Source: Mycobacterium sp. Root135
Lineage (GTDB): Bacteria; Actinomycetota; Actinomycetes; Mycobacteriales; Mycobacteriaceae
Direction of reading: 5' to 3'
DNA length: 64,000 nt
NCBI RefSeq assembly: GCF_001426545.1
Contig: NZ_LMEZ01000009.1
Coordinates: 310,001 to 374,000 of the forward strand
A program made the position numbers and the translations under genes. Below are positions 1 to 8,482 of the stretch, piece after piece. Every line of letters begins with the position of its first letter. The first letter of the stretch is position 1. The notes below the pieces were generated by a model that was not told the DNA's origin, ran no database searches, and worked only from the letters and a program-made list of their open reading frames with translations.

Positions 1-988
1 TGTTGCCGTTGTACATGTACTCCAACGACGCCGCCTCGGCCTCGTTGATCCAGCCGGTGCCCGTCGTGTTGGCCACCGCGACCACCGCACGGTCCAGACC
101 ACCGGTGCGCAGCAGTTCGCGGGCGGCGAGTTCGGCGGTCGCCTTGAAACCCTCGGCGGAGTTGAGTCCGGCGTAGACGCGGATCGGCTCGATTGCCGTG
201 GCGCCGTTGAATTTCGAGAGGTCGTCCACCGACGGACCGCCCGCCATGAACATGCGGCCTTGATGCCCGAGGGAGGACCAGCTGACGAATGACCCCGGCC
301 CACCGGATCGGAGCGCCGTGGTCGGTGCGGCGGTGTCGGGATCTTCCTCGTTGTTGGCTGACTCGAAGGTGTCGTTCAGCGTGCTCATGGCGAACCGCAC
401 CACCACGCCGTTGAGCAATGCGACGGTCAGGACGAGAAGTAGCGTCACCACCACGACGGCCGAAACACGGGGTGGCGCAATCCGATCCAATTGCCTGACC
501 AGAAACCGCACCAACTTGCCGACCAGCTGGCCCAGCTCGACGAAGACGAATAGGAAGACGATCGACAGGACCGCGGTCAGCGGGTGGTCCCAGAAGTCCA
601 GCCTCGGCACGCCCATGTAATCCCGAACGTCGTCCTGCCACACGTGGAACCCGATGACCGCAAACGTCTGGCCGATGACCCCCGCCACGACGAGGGCGAT
701 CCAGGCCTGCCGCGGCGCCGCCGGGCTGGTGTTCACCGATCGCAGGTAGCGGACCAACCAGACGCCGAACACGCCGATGCCGTAACCGATGCCGCCTGCC
801 GCGCCGCTGACCAGGCCTTGGAACAGCGGTCCGCGAGGGAGCAGTGACGGCGTCAGCGACAACCAGATGAACACCAGGCCCAACGCGGTGCCGAAGAACG
901 TGTAGTGACGCACCCACCAGTCCGGCTTCGGGGCAGGCTCGGTCGCGACGGGAGGTCGCTCGTCGGTGGTGGTGTCCGTCTCGGTCAC
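1..988 (-). CDS. Membrane-anchored alpha/beta-hydrolase family protein (Rv1069c-like), C-terminus outside window
   Basis: The C-terminal end is cut by the left edge; 329 codons are visible. Translation gives a hydrophilic N-terminus of about 25 residues. About five hydrophobic segments follow, near residues 30-48, 56-80, 95-115, 137-158 and 176-198. A soluble domain begins around residue 225 with a WSSLGHQGRMFMAGGP stretch. The PSLLPRG motif near residue 47 and this architecture match the actinobacterial DUF2319-type alpha/beta-hydrolase family, as in M. tuberculosis Rv1069c next to echA8. The GTG at 988 is preferred over the GTG at 991 because AAGG lies 7 nt upstream. It follows echA8 by 9 bp, so co-transcription is likely. 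The catalytic residues lie beyond the window and enzymatic activity is inferred only from family. Confidence 0.8.
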   Translation of the reverse strand, partial: MTETDTTTDERPPVATEPAPKPDWWVRHYTFFGTALGLVFIWLSLTPSLLPRGPLFQGLVSGAAGGIGYGIGVFGVWLVRYLRSVNTSPAAPRQAWIALVVAGVIGQTFAVIGFHVWQDDVRDYMGVPRLDFWDHPLTAVLSIVFLFVFVELGQLVGKLVRFLVRQLDRIAPPRVSAVVVVTLLLVLTVALLNGVVVRFAMSTLNDTFESANNEEDPDTAAPTTALRSGGPGSFVSWSSLGHQGRMFMAGGPSVDDLSKFNGATAIEPIRVYAGLNSAEGFKATAELAARELLRTGGLDRAVVAVANTTGTGWINEAEAASLEYMYNGN

Positions 989-997
989 CACCGCACC

Positions 998-1771
998 TTA
1001 ACGGTGCGTGAAGTTCGGTGGGCGCTTCTCGGTGAAGGCTGCCATGCCCTCGGTCTGGTCGTCGGTGGCGAAGGCGGAGTGGAAGAGTCGCCGCTCGTAG
1101 AGAAGCCCTTCGGTCAACGAGGATTCGAACGCGCGGTTGACGGCCTCCTTGGCCATCCGCGACGCCGACAACGACATGCCCGCGATGACGGCGGCGGTGG
1201 AGTTCGCCTCTTCGAGGAGCGTGTCGGCGGGGACGACGCGCGACACCAGGCCGCTGCGGTCGGCCTCGGCGGCGTCGATCGTGCGGCCGGTCAGAATGAG
1301 GTCCATGGCCTTGGCCTTGCCGATGGCGCGGGTGAGCCGCTGCGATCCGCCCATTCCCGGGAGCACGCCGAGCTTGATCTCGGGCTGACCGAACTTGGCC
1401 GTGTCGGCGGCAATCAGGATGTCGCACATCATCGCCAGTTCACATCCGCCGCCCAGGGCGTACCCCGCGACGGCGGCGATGGTTGGCGTCCTGGTCGCGG
1501 CAAACTTCGACCAGGTCGCGAAGAAGTCGCCGGCGAACACGTCGGCGAACGAGAGCTCTGACATTTCCTTGATGTCCGCGCCCGCCGCGAACGCCTTCGC
1601 GTTACCCGTGACGATGATCGCACCGATACCCGCATCCGCGTCGAATTCGGCTGCGGCGGTGGTCAGTTCGACCATGACCTGACTGTTGAGGGCGTTGAGC
1701 GCCTTGGGGCGGTTCAGTGTGATGGTTCCGACGCGGCCCTCGCGGGTGACCAGAATCGTCTCGTAGCTCAT
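998..1771 (-). CDS. echA8: Enoyl-CoA hydratase EchA8
   Basis: A 257-residue crotonase-fold protein that would hydrate trans-2-enoyl-CoA to 3-hydroxyacyl-CoA in the cytosolic beta-oxidation cycle. Visible hallmarks are TLNRPKALNAL near residue 18, the oxyanion-hole segment AAGADIKEM near 62, GGGCELAMMCD near 106 (first catalytic Glu) and GQPEIKLGVLPGMGG near 128 (second catalytic Glu). Length and both glutamates match short-chain enoyl-CoA hydratases. The ATG at 1771 lies 7 bp downstream of the stop of the echA9-like gene, and the hydrolase gene follows 9 bp after its own stop. The three-gene order copies M. tuberculosis Rv1071c-Rv1070c-Rv1069c. Confidence 0.93.
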   Translation of the reverse strand: MSYETILVTREGRVGTITLNRPKALNALNSQVMVELTTAAAEFDADAGIGAIIVTGNAKAFAAGADIKEMSELSFADVFAGDFFATWSKFAATRTPTIAAVAGYALGGGCELAMMCDILIAADTAKFGQPEIKLGVLPGMGGSQRLTRAIGKAKAMDLILTGRTIDAAEADRSGLVSRVVPADTLLEEANSTAAVIAGMSLSASRMAKEAVNRAFESSLTEGLLYERRLFHSAFATDDQTEGMAAFTEKRPPNFTHR

Positions 1772-1778
1772 GGGTTCT

Positions 1779-2822
1779 CTACTCCTCGGGCAGTGTCAGG
1801 TCGGGGTCGGCTGATTGGAAGTACGCCTCGACGGCCTCTGGTGAGCACTCTTCCAGGCTCGACGGCGACCACTTCGGATTGCGGTCCTTGTCGACGAGCA
1901 GCGCACGAATGCCCTCCACCAGGTCGTGGGATCGCAATGCCGCGCACGCCGTTCGAAACTCTTGCCGCAGAACGTCTTCGAGCGTGTCCAGGGTTGCCGA
2001 CCGTCGCACCGCCGCCATGGTCACCGCCACCGCGATGGGGGAACGGCCCGCGATCAGGTTCGCGGCGTCGTCGGCGGGCCCGGGGCCCTGCGCCCGCAGT
2101 GCGGCGACGACGTCGAGGGCGTTCTCCCCGGCGTAGCACTCGTCGATCCAGTGCCGCTGTGCCAACAGGGGACTCGCGGGAGGCTCGACCGCGAAGGAGG
2201 CCAGTGCCGCGTCGACGCCGTCGGCGACGAGGTTGCTGGTGAACGCGTCCAGTTGGTCGTGGGGGACGAAGTGGTCGGCGAAACCCATCGCGATGGCGTC
2301 GGCCCCGGAGAATGGTGCGCCGGTGAGTGCGGCATGCAACCCGAGGCGCCCCGGCGCCCTCGACAGCAGGTAGGTGCCCCCGACGTCGGGAATGAAGCCG
2401 ATGCCGACCTCGGGCATGCCCATCTTGGTGGTGTCGGTGACGACGCGCACGCCGCCATGCGCGGCGACTCCCACGCCGCCGCCCATCACGATGCCGTCCA
2501 TGATCGCGACGTAGGGCTTGGGGTAGCGGGCTATGTACGCGTTGACGATGTATTCGTCCTGCCAGAACGACCGGGCTTCACTGCCGTCGGCCTTTGCACT
2601 GTGATAGATCGCGACGACGTCGCCGCCAGCGCACAGTCCGCGTTCGCCAGCGCCGGTGAGGAGCACGGTGTGCACGGCGTCGTCGGTCTCCCAGTTCCTG
2701 AGAGCGTTCTCAAGATCAGTGACCATGCCGTGGGTGAGTGAATTGATGGCCTTTGGCCTGTTCAGGGTAACGACGCCGACGCCGCCGTCGACGTTTACTA
2801 GGAGGTCCTCGTGTTCGGCCAC
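1779..2822 (-). CDS. echA9: 3-hydroxyisobutyryl-CoA hydrolase / enoyl-CoA hydratase family protein EchA9
   Basis: A crotonase-superfamily protein of 347 residues, longer than plain hydratases because of the C-terminal extension typical of 3-hydroxyisobutyryl-CoA hydrolases of valine catabolism. Motifs include TLNRPKAINSL near 21, GERGLCAGGDV near 58, IMDGIVMGGGVGVA near 105 and GMPEVGIGFIPDVGG near 135. The open frame runs well upstream, but homology starts at the GTG at 2822 (VAEHEDLL), giving a length close to that of M. tuberculosis EchA9. The stop lies 7 bp before echA8. The precise substrate (hydroxyisobutyryl-CoA or another 3-hydroxyacyl-CoA) cannot be read from sequence. Confidence 0.88.
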   Translation of the reverse strand: MAEHEDLLVNVDGGVGVVTLNRPKAINSLTHGMVTDLENALRNWETDDAVHTVLLTGAGERGLCAGGDVVAIYHSAKADGSEARSFWQDEYIVNAYIARYPKPYVAIMDGIVMGGGVGVAAHGGVRVVTDTTKMGMPEVGIGFIPDVGGTYLLSRAPGRLGLHAALTGAPFSGADAIAMGFADHFVPHDQLDAFTSNLVADGVDAALASFAVEPPASPLLAQRHWIDECYAGENALDVVAALRAQGPGPADDAANLIAGRSPIAVAVTMAAVRRSATLDTLEDVLRQEFRTACAALRSHDLVEGIRALLVDKDRNPKWSPSSLEECSPEAVEAYFQSADPDLTLPEE

Positions 2823-2993
2823 GGTGTGCAATCTAGATCGTGACCCCAGGTCGGAGCGACACGGGTAACCTTTCCCAAGAAGTTCACAGTTAGACCGACG
2901 AGGCCGGGAACCGGTCCGAGTCGCCAGACGTTGACTCAATGTTCGACGACGTTCGTCATCCCGACGGACCACAGCACACGAGAGGAACCGACG

Positions 2994-3845
2994 GTGCGCG
3001 AGAGCAGCAACCCGGTATTCCGTTCCCTGCCCAAGCAGCAGGGCGGCGGATATGCCCAATTCGGTGGCGGAGCCGCCGGTTACGGCGCGGCAGCAACACA
3101 GGCCGACCCGTACGCGGCTCAGCCGTACACCGATCAGTCCAGCCAGGTCTCCCGACCGCTCACGATCGACGACGTCGTCACGAAGACCGGCATCACGCTC
3201 GCCGTGCTGTCCTCGGTCGCCGTGGTGTCGTACTTCCTCGTTTCGCAGAACGTCGGGCTGATGATGCCCTTCACGCTCGTCGGCGGCCTCGGTGGCCTCG
3301 CGCTCGTGTTGATCGCGACGTTCGGCCGCAAGCAGGACAACCCGGCGATCGTCCTGAGCTACGCCGCGCTTGAGGGCCTGTTCCTCGGTGCCGCGTCGTT
3401 CCTGTTCGCGAACCTCGTCTCCACGGGTGGCCCCGGCATGATCGCCCAGGCGATCGTGGCCACGTTCGGCGTGTTCTTCGGCATGCTGGTCGTCTACAAG
3501 ACGGGCGCCATCCGCGTCACGCCGAAGCTCACCCGCATGATCATCGCCGGCCTGTTCGGTGTGATGGCCCTGATGCTGCTCAACGTCGTCCTCGCCCTCT
3601 TCGGCGTCGGTGGCGGCGAAGGCTTCGGCCTGCGTAGCGGTGGCCCCATCGCGATCGGCTTCTCGCTGCTCTGCATCGCGCTGGCCGCGTTCAGCTTCCT
3701 CATCGACTTCGACGCCGCCGACCAGATGGTCCGCGCCGGTGTCCCGTCGAAGGCTGGCTGGGGCATCGCGCTCGGCTTGACCGTCACGCTGGTGTGGCTG
3801 TACCTCGAAATCCTGCGTCTGCTGAGTTACTTCCAGAACGACTAG
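2994..3845 (+). CDS. Bax inhibitor-1/YccA family membrane protein
   Basis: An integral membrane protein of 283 residues. A Gly/Tyr/Gln-rich cytoplasmic N-terminus of about 65 residues (LPKQQGGGYAQFGGGAAG) precedes about seven hydrophobic segments between residues 70 and 280. The last segments carry LIDFDAADQMVRAG and WLYLEILRLL, characteristic of the Bax inhibitor-1/YccA (UPF0005) family. Members are thought to act as pH-sensitive calcium or cation leak channels, but the bacterial role is not settled. GTG 2994 was chosen because AGAGGA (2981-2986) is well placed and the product length approximates Rv1072. It is followed at once by an intrinsic terminator. Confidence 0.88.
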   Translation: MRESSNPVFRSLPKQQGGGYAQFGGGAAGYGAAATQADPYAAQPYTDQSSQVSRPLTIDDVVTKTGITLAVLSSVAVVSYFLVSQNVGLMMPFTLVGGLGGLALVLIATFGRKQDNPAIVLSYAALEGLFLGAASFLFANLVSTGGPGMIAQAIVATFGVFFGMLVVYKTGAIRVTPKLTRMIIAGLFGVMALMLLNVVLALFGVGGGEGFGLRSGGPIAIGFSLLCIALAAFSFLIDFDAADQMVRAGVPSKAGWGIALGLTVTLVWLYLEILRLLSYFQND

Positions 3846-3861
3846 CAGTCGCTACCCCGGG

Positions 3862-3890
3862 AAGCCCGTTCGCGTATTGCGAACGGGCTT
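3862..3890 (+). terminator. Rho-independent terminator after the Bax inhibitor-1 gene
   Basis: A perfect 12-bp inverted repeat (AAGCCCGTTCGC at 3862-3873 with GCGAACGGGCTT at 3879-3890) encloses a 5-nt loop and is followed by a short T run. It starts 16 bp after the upstream stop codon. Confidence 0.85.
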
Positions 3891-3916
3891 TCTGCTGTTC
3901 GGGTGTCCCGGGTGTC

Positions 3917-3975
3917 CCGACTCTGCGTGTACTGCGACCGCTACTCGTACTTTGTCGCAGTAGCCGCAGAGTCGG
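3917..3975. repeat. Palindromic element, family A, upstream copy bracketing a DUF559 gene
   Basis: An 11-bp outer stem (3917-3927 with 3965-3975), a 3/3 internal loop and an 8-bp inner stem (3931-3938 with 3954-3961) enclose a 15-nt loop. The copy at 4916-4973 aligns to it without gaps over 58 nt, with about 11 mismatches and a shared loop core GCTACTCG. It lies between the terminator at 3862-3890 and the DUF559-type gene, so it is not needed to terminate the upstream gene. Confidence 0.85.
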
Positions 3976-4074
3976 TGGATCCGGGTAGTCCCCAGACGCG
4001 AGTTGATCCACAGTCGGCCGTCACCCGGCAGTGAGCACCCCGCTGTCGTCGGCGTGGCTCGGCAGTCTGCCGGC

Positions 4075-4929
4075 ATGGACGACGGCACGCCCTTCATCGG
4101 GTCGGAGGCGTTGGCGTCGGGCGCGCTGACGCCATACGAGCTACGCCGGCACTACCGCGCGGTGATGCCGAACGTGTACATGGATCGGCGGATCGAGCCC
4201 ACGCTGCGGCAACGGACGCAGGCGGCATGGTTGTGGTCGGGTCGCTCGGCGGTGGTCGCCGGGCTGTCGGCGTCGGCGCTCCACGGTGCGAAATGGGTCG
4301 GCGACGGCGCCCCAGTCGAATTGATCTGGGGCAACGCACGATCCCCGCGCCAGGTCGTCACCCGCGCGGATTTCCTTGCGGCGGGGGAGACGCGTCCGAT
4401 CGCAGGCATGTCGGTGACGACGCCAGCGCGAACCGCCTTCGACATCGGTAGGCGCGGGCCGCTAGGGGATGCCGTGGCGCGGGTGGACTCGCTGCTGTCG
4501 ACCACCCGATTCGCGGTAGACGACGTCATCGCCATGGCCGGGGAGCATGTCGGCGCCCGCGGATTGGGGCAACTCCGAAGGGTTCTCGACCTGGCCGATG
4601 CGGGCGCTGAATCGCCGAAGGAAACGTGGCTACGGCTGTTGCTGATCGGGGCGGGCTACCCGCGGCCGCGCACGCAGATTCCGGTGATCAGCCCCGACGG
4701 GCGCCGCCGGTACTACCTCGACATGGGGTGGGAGGAACGTCGGCTCGCCGTCGAATACGACGGTGACCACCATCGATCGGACCCGGTTCAATTCGCGGGA
4801 GACATCCGACGATTGGCCGACATCGACGAGCTTGGTTGGGGTTTGGTGCGGGTCGTCGCCCGCAATAGTCGCGACGACGTCCTACGACGGGTGCAGCGAG
4901 CGTGGGACCGACGCTCGACTCTGCGCTGA
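4075..4929 (+). CDS. DUF559 endonuclease-like protein with AbiEi-like N-terminal region
   Basis: A protein of 284 residues. The N-terminal half resembles the winged-helix and antitoxin-like region of AbiEi/DUF559 proteins (GRSAVVAGLSASALHG near 55-70). The C-terminal part carries a Vsr/DUF559-type nuclease-fold signature, D216-x10-E227-x-D229 followed by G-D-H-H (LAVEYDGDHH). A DNA-cleaving role is inferred from the fold only. ATG 4075 gives a length close to that of Rv1073, which occupies the same position in M. tuberculosis. The gene is bracketed by two family A palindromes (3917-3975 and 4916-4973), and its last four codons and stop lie inside the second. It converges on fadA3. Confidence 0.82.
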   Translation: MDDGTPFIGSEALASGALTPYELRRHYRAVMPNVYMDRRIEPTLRQRTQAAWLWSGRSAVVAGLSASALHGAKWVGDGAPVELIWGNARSPRQVVTRADFLAAGETRPIAGMSVTTPARTAFDIGRRGPLGDAVARVDSLLSTTRFAVDDVIAMAGEHVGARGLGQLRRVLDLADAGAESPKETWLRLLLIGAGYPRPRTQIPVISPDGRRRYYLDMGWEERRLAVEYDGDHHRSDPVQFAGDIRRLADIDELGWGLVRVVARNSRDDVLRRVQRAWDRRSTLR

Positions 4930-4973
4930 CTGCGATGGCTACTCGAACTTCCTCGCAGTGAGCGCAGAGTCGG
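4916..4973. repeat. Palindromic element, family A, downstream copy overlapping the DUF559 gene end
   Basis: A 12-bp perfect outer stem (4916-4927 with 4961-4972), one mismatch, and a 7-bp inner stem (4929-4935 with 4953-4959). The left arm includes the last codons and stop of the DUF559 gene. The element fills the convergent gap with fadA3, so it may also act as a bidirectional terminator. Confidence 0.85.
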
Positions 4974-4986
4974 CGACTTCGACCGG

Positions 4987-6204
4987 TTAGCTCAAGCGCT
5001 CGATGACCATCGCCATGCCCTGGCCGCCGCCAACGCACATGGTCTCCAGGCCGAACGTCTTGTCGTACGTCGTCAAGTTGTTCAGCAGCGTCGCGGTGAT
5101 GCGGGCACCCGTCATGCCGAACGGGTGGCCAAGCGCGATCGCGCCGCCGGAGACGTTGAGCCTGTCCTCGTCCATGCCCAGTGCGCGCGCCGAGCCAAGC
5201 ACCTGCACGGCGAACGCCTCGTTGATCTCGTAGAGGTCGATGTCGCCGATCGACTTGCCGGCCCGTGCCAGCGCCTGCTTGCACGCCTCGATGGGGCCGA
5301 GGCCCATGATCTCCGGCGACAGCCCCGACACACCCGTCGACACTATGCGCGCCAGCGGCGTCAGCCCCAGCTCCTTGGCGCGTGCGTCGCTCATGATGAC
5401 GACGGCAGCCGCGCCGTCGTTCAGTGGACACGCGTTGCCTGCGGTGATGGTGCCGTTGGGTCGGAAGACGGGCTTCAGCTGGCTGATCTTCTCGTAGGTG
5501 GTGCCGGCGCGCGGGCCGTCGTCCTTCGACACGACCGTGCCGTCGGGCAACGTCACCGGCGAAATCTCGCGCTCGAAGAAGCCGCTGTTGATGGCCTCTT
5601 CGGCCTTGTTCTGGCTGCGGACGCCCCAGTGGTCCTGATCCTCGCGGCTGATGCCGGTGAACAGCGCGACGTTCTCCGCCGTCTGCCCCATCGAGATGTA
5701 CACGTCGGGGAGCAGGCCGTCTTCGCGCGGGTCATGCCATTCGGTCGCGCCGGCCGCGGCCTGATCCGAGCGGGACTGCGCGTCGGCGAAGGCGCCGTTC
5801 TTGACGTCCGGCCAGCCGTCGGCGCTGCCCTTCATGAAGCGCGACACCGTCTCCACACCCGCGGAGATGAAGGCGTCGCCCTCCCCGGCCTTGATCGCGT
5901 GGAACGCCATCCGGGTGGTCTGCAGCGACGACGAGCAGTAGCGGTTGACGGTCGTGCCGGGCAGGAAGTCGTAGCCCAATTCGACGGCGACCGCGCGCCC
6001 GATGTTGAAGCCGGCCTCACCCGCGGGCTGTCCGCAGCCCATGATCAGATCGTCGATGTCGCGCGGATCCAGTCCGGGGACCTTGTCCAGTGCCGCCTTG
6101 ACCATCTGTGCCGCCAGGTCGTCGGGCCGCATGTCCACCAGCGAACCCTTGTTGGCGCGGCCGATGGGGGAACGAGCAGTTGAGACGATGACGGCTTCGG
6201 GCAT
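4987..6204 (-). CDS. fadA3: Acetyl-CoA acetyltransferase (thiolase)
   Basis: A 405-residue thiolase that would cleave 3-ketoacyl-CoA with CoA, or condense acetyl-CoA, in lipid metabolism. All catalytic blocks are present: the nucleophilic Cys90 in NRYCSSSLQT, GGAIALGHPFGMTGAR with the catalytic His near 361, and CVGGGQGMAMV with the second Cys near 391. The ATG at 6204 is preferred over an upstream in-frame start because AGGAGT (6211-6216) is correctly spaced and the length equals that of mycobacterial FadA3. The 36-bp gap to the upstream SGNH-hydrolase stop suggests a shared transcript. Degradative and biosynthetic thiolases cannot be separated by eye. Confidence 0.9.
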   Translation of the reverse strand: MPEAVIVSTARSPIGRANKGSLVDMRPDDLAAQMVKAALDKVPGLDPRDIDDLIMGCGQPAGEAGFNIGRAVAVELGYDFLPGTTVNRYCSSSLQTTRMAFHAIKAGEGDAFISAGVETVSRFMKGSADGWPDVKNGAFADAQSRSDQAAAGATEWHDPREDGLLPDVYISMGQTAENVALFTGISREDQDHWGVRSQNKAEEAINSGFFEREISPVTLPDGTVVSKDDGPRAGTTYEKISQLKPVFRPNGTITAGNACPLNDGAAAVVIMSDARAKELGLTPLARIVSTGVSGLSPEIMGLGPIEACKQALARAGKSIGDIDLYEINEAFAVQVLGSARALGMDEDRLNVSGGAIALGHPFGMTGARITATLLNNLTTYDKTFGLETMCVGGGQGMAMVIERLS

Positions 6205-6240
6205 GTGCGAACTCCTAGGTCGGTGGCTATCCAACCGAAT

Positions 6241-7206
6241 TTAACCCGTGACCGTGGCGACGATCGGTGCGGGTACGCCCGTCGTGCGCCGCCAGAACCG
6301 CGTGACTCCGCCGAGGCGGGCCAACAAGGAGTCGTCGCCGGCCCGCGCCTCGAGTGCCGGTTCGACGTCGGCGTCGGTGCTCCACTCGCCGAGTTGCTTG
6401 CACAGGGCGGGCAACAACTGCTGGGCAGCAAGGGCATAGCCGACCGCCGACGGATGGAACATGTCGTCGGAGAAGAACTCCTCGGGCGCCTTCTGAAACT
6501 CCGGCGACAGCAGCGCCGAAAACGGGACGGGCACCCCACCCGCGGCGCGTACGGCGATGGCCTGTGCGCGGGCCAGTCGGAGTCCGATCGTTCGGGCCAC
6601 CGTGCGCAGCGGCTGCGGAATCGCGGTGATGACGCCGAAGTCCGGGCACGTGCCCACCACGACGACGGCGCCACTGCCGCGCAATCGGCTCACCGCGGCC
6701 CCGACCCGGCGAGCCGACTGCCCGATGCCGTTGAGCGCGGTGACGTCGTTGGCGCCGATCATGACCACCGCGGCGTCGGGTGGTGCGCCCGCCACGAACA
6801 TGGCGTCGATCTGCCCCGAGAGCCCCTTCGACGTCGCGCCGACGATCGCCTTCGTGCTCAACCGAATCCGCTTGCCGGACTGCTCGGCGAGGCCGCGGGC
6901 GATCAAGACGCCGGGCACCTCGTCGGCGACGACACAGCCGTAACCCGTCGCGGTCGAATCGCCGAACACCATCAGATGAATGTCGAACGGCACCCCGCGG
7001 TGCCACTTCTCGAACGGACCGCCACCCGCGACGTAGACCCCGTCGGCACGGGGAGGGACGTCCCACGACTTGGGGATCACCTGGCGGGCCTGATCGGCTT
7101 GACCGTGCAAGAGGTTCCGGACTCCGACGTACGCCGAACCCGTCGATGCGAGCGTGGCAGCCGCTGCCAGGGCAATGGCCGACCTACGCGGTGCACGATT
7201 GACCAC
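6241..7206 (-). CDS. SGNH/GDSL hydrolase (Rv1075c-like esterase), membrane-anchored or exported
   Basis: A 321-residue protein starting at GTG 7206. Its N-terminus, with basic residues then a hydrophobic run SAIALAAAATLASTGSA, looks like a signal sequence or membrane anchor. The SGNH hydrolase blocks follow: FGDSTATGYG near residue 82 (nucleophile Ser), a glycine block around 122, GANDV near 150 (Asn) and DDMFHPSAVGY near 245 (catalytic Asp and His). The family hydrolyses acyl esters; in M. tuberculosis the same position holds the esterase Rv1075c. It lies upstream of fadA3 on the same strand and diverges from lipU across an AT-rich intergenic region. Confidence 0.87.
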   Translation of the reverse strand: MVNRAPRRSAIALAAAATLASTGSAYVGVRNLLHGQADQARQVIPKSWDVPPRADGVYVAGGGPFEKWHRGVPFDIHLMVFGDSTATGYGCVVADEVPGVLIARGLAEQSGKRIRLSTKAIVGATSKGLSGQIDAMFVAGAPPDAAVVMIGANDVTALNGIGQSARRVGAAVSRLRGSGAVVVVGTCPDFGVITAIPQPLRTVARTIGLRLARAQAIAVRAAGGVPVPFSALLSPEFQKAPEEFFSDDMFHPSAVGYALAAQQLLPALCKQLGEWSTDADVEPALEARAGDDSLLARLGGVTRFWRRTTGVPAPIVATVTG

Positions 7207-7308
7207 GCGATCAGTTTAAGGGCGATTTCGCGGGATACACGTGCGGCAGAGGTGACGGCCGGTCACGGTGCGGTATCAAGTGCGGTACGAAATCAAGTTG
7301 TTTGTTCG

Positions 7309-7338
7309 TTGAACATTTTGCAAGTGTCAAGCTAAGTT
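7309..7338 (+). promoter_or_regulatory. Candidate sigma-A-type promoter for lipU
   Basis: TTGAAC at 7309-7314 and TAAGTT at 7333-7338 are separated by 18 nt in a noticeably AT-rich stretch between divergent genes. Transcription would start near 7345, about 55 nt before the lipU ATG. Confidence 0.45.
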
Positions 7339-7400
7339 ACCTGGGGTTGGCTAAGCATTAACCGCACCGGGCACTACATTGGCGTAGGGAAGTGGTGATC

Positions 7401-8453
7401 ATGACCGCACCAAGCGACGTTTCCAGGTCGTACGGACCCGGTGTAAGCGGTGGTAGAGCACGTAAAGTCCGCCGATTCCCCGTTAGCGACGGCGCCCCGG
7501 TCGAAGTGGTCGAAGACGGCCCGAGCATAGCCGGGCGATTGTTTGCTCTTGGCGCAATGATGACAATCAAGCCAACGCTGGCCGTCGGCAGTTACCTACC
7601 CCGGATGCCCTGGCCGTTTGGTGTCGTCGACTTCGCTGCCCGTGTGCTGCGGCCTGCCCCCGGCACCGTTCGCGCCACCATCGGCCTCCCGAACTGCACG
7701 GCTCAGCTGGTCAGGGCGGCAGGTGTATTGCCGGCCGACGGCAAACGCAGCGTCATCCTGTACCTGCACGGCGGCGCCTTCCTCACCTGCGGAGCGAACA
7801 CGCACGGCCGCCTGGTGACCGCACTGTCGCGGTTCGCCGACAGCCCGGCGCTGGTCGTCAACTACCGGATGATCCCCAAGCACTCGATCGGCGAGGCCGT
7901 CGACGACTGTTACGACGCGTACCGGTGGCTACGGCTCAAGGGATACGACCCGTCGCAGATCGTGCTGGCGGGCGATTCGGCGGGCGGCTACCTGTCGCTG
8001 GCGCTGGCGGAGCGGCTGAACCTCGAGGGTGAGTTGCCCGCGGCGATGGTGACCATGTCACCGCTGTTCGAAATCGACAACGAGGGCCGCGCGCACCACC
8101 CGAACGCGCACTCCGACGCGATGTTCCCGTCGAAGGCCTTCGACATGCTGGTCGACTTCATCGAGCGCGCGGCTAAGCGTCACGTCGTCGACGGCAAGGC
8201 CGAGGAGGTCTACGAACCGCTCGACCACGTCGAGACCGGACTGCCGAGGACGCTGATCCACGTGTCGGGCTCGGAGGTTCTACTCAACGACGCGAGAAAG
8301 GCCGCCCACATGCTCGCCGCGGCGGGCGTTCCGGTCGAAGTGCACGTCTGGCCTGGTCAGATGCACGTGTTCCAGTTGGCGGCGCCGAGTGTGAAGGAAG
8401 CGACCCGGTCGCTGAAGCAGATCGGCGACTACATCCGAGAGGCGACCTGGTAA
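7401..8453 (+). CDS. lipU: Alpha/beta hydrolase (HSL-family lipase/esterase) LipU
   Basis: A 350-residue member of the hormone-sensitive-lipase esterase family that would hydrolyse short- to medium-chain esters. It shows the oxyanion motif YLHGGAF near residue 117, the nucleophile elbow GDSAGGYLS near 191 (Ser), and MHVFQL near 320 with the catalytic His. The Asp is probably in the segment around SGSEVLLNDA. ATG 7401 is preferred to two upstream GTG codons because AGGGAAG (7386-7392) lies 8 nt before it. The protein is longer at the N-terminus than M. tuberculosis LipU as I remember it. The intergenic distance to cbs is 29 bp, allowing co-transcription. Confidence 0.87.
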   Translation: MTAPSDVSRSYGPGVSGGRARKVRRFPVSDGAPVEVVEDGPSIAGRLFALGAMMTIKPTLAVGSYLPRMPWPFGVVDFAARVLRPAPGTVRATIGLPNCTAQLVRAAGVLPADGKRSVILYLHGGAFLTCGANTHGRLVTALSRFADSPALVVNYRMIPKHSIGEAVDDCYDAYRWLRLKGYDPSQIVLAGDSAGGYLSLALAERLNLEGELPAAMVTMSPLFEIDNEGRAHHPNAHSDAMFPSKAFDMLVDFIERAAKRHVVDGKAEEVYEPLDHVETGLPRTLIHVSGSEVLLNDARKAAHMLAAAGVPVEVHVWPGQMHVFQLAAPSVKEATRSLKQIGDYIREATW

Positions 8454-8482
8454 CCCGAACGCGCGCCTGACACGATGGACGC

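Noticed and set aside
3917..4973. Simple terminator explanation for the family A palindromes
   Set aside because: A separate intrinsic terminator with a T run lies just before the upstream copy, so the upstream palindrome is redundant for that role; the downstream copy may still terminate.
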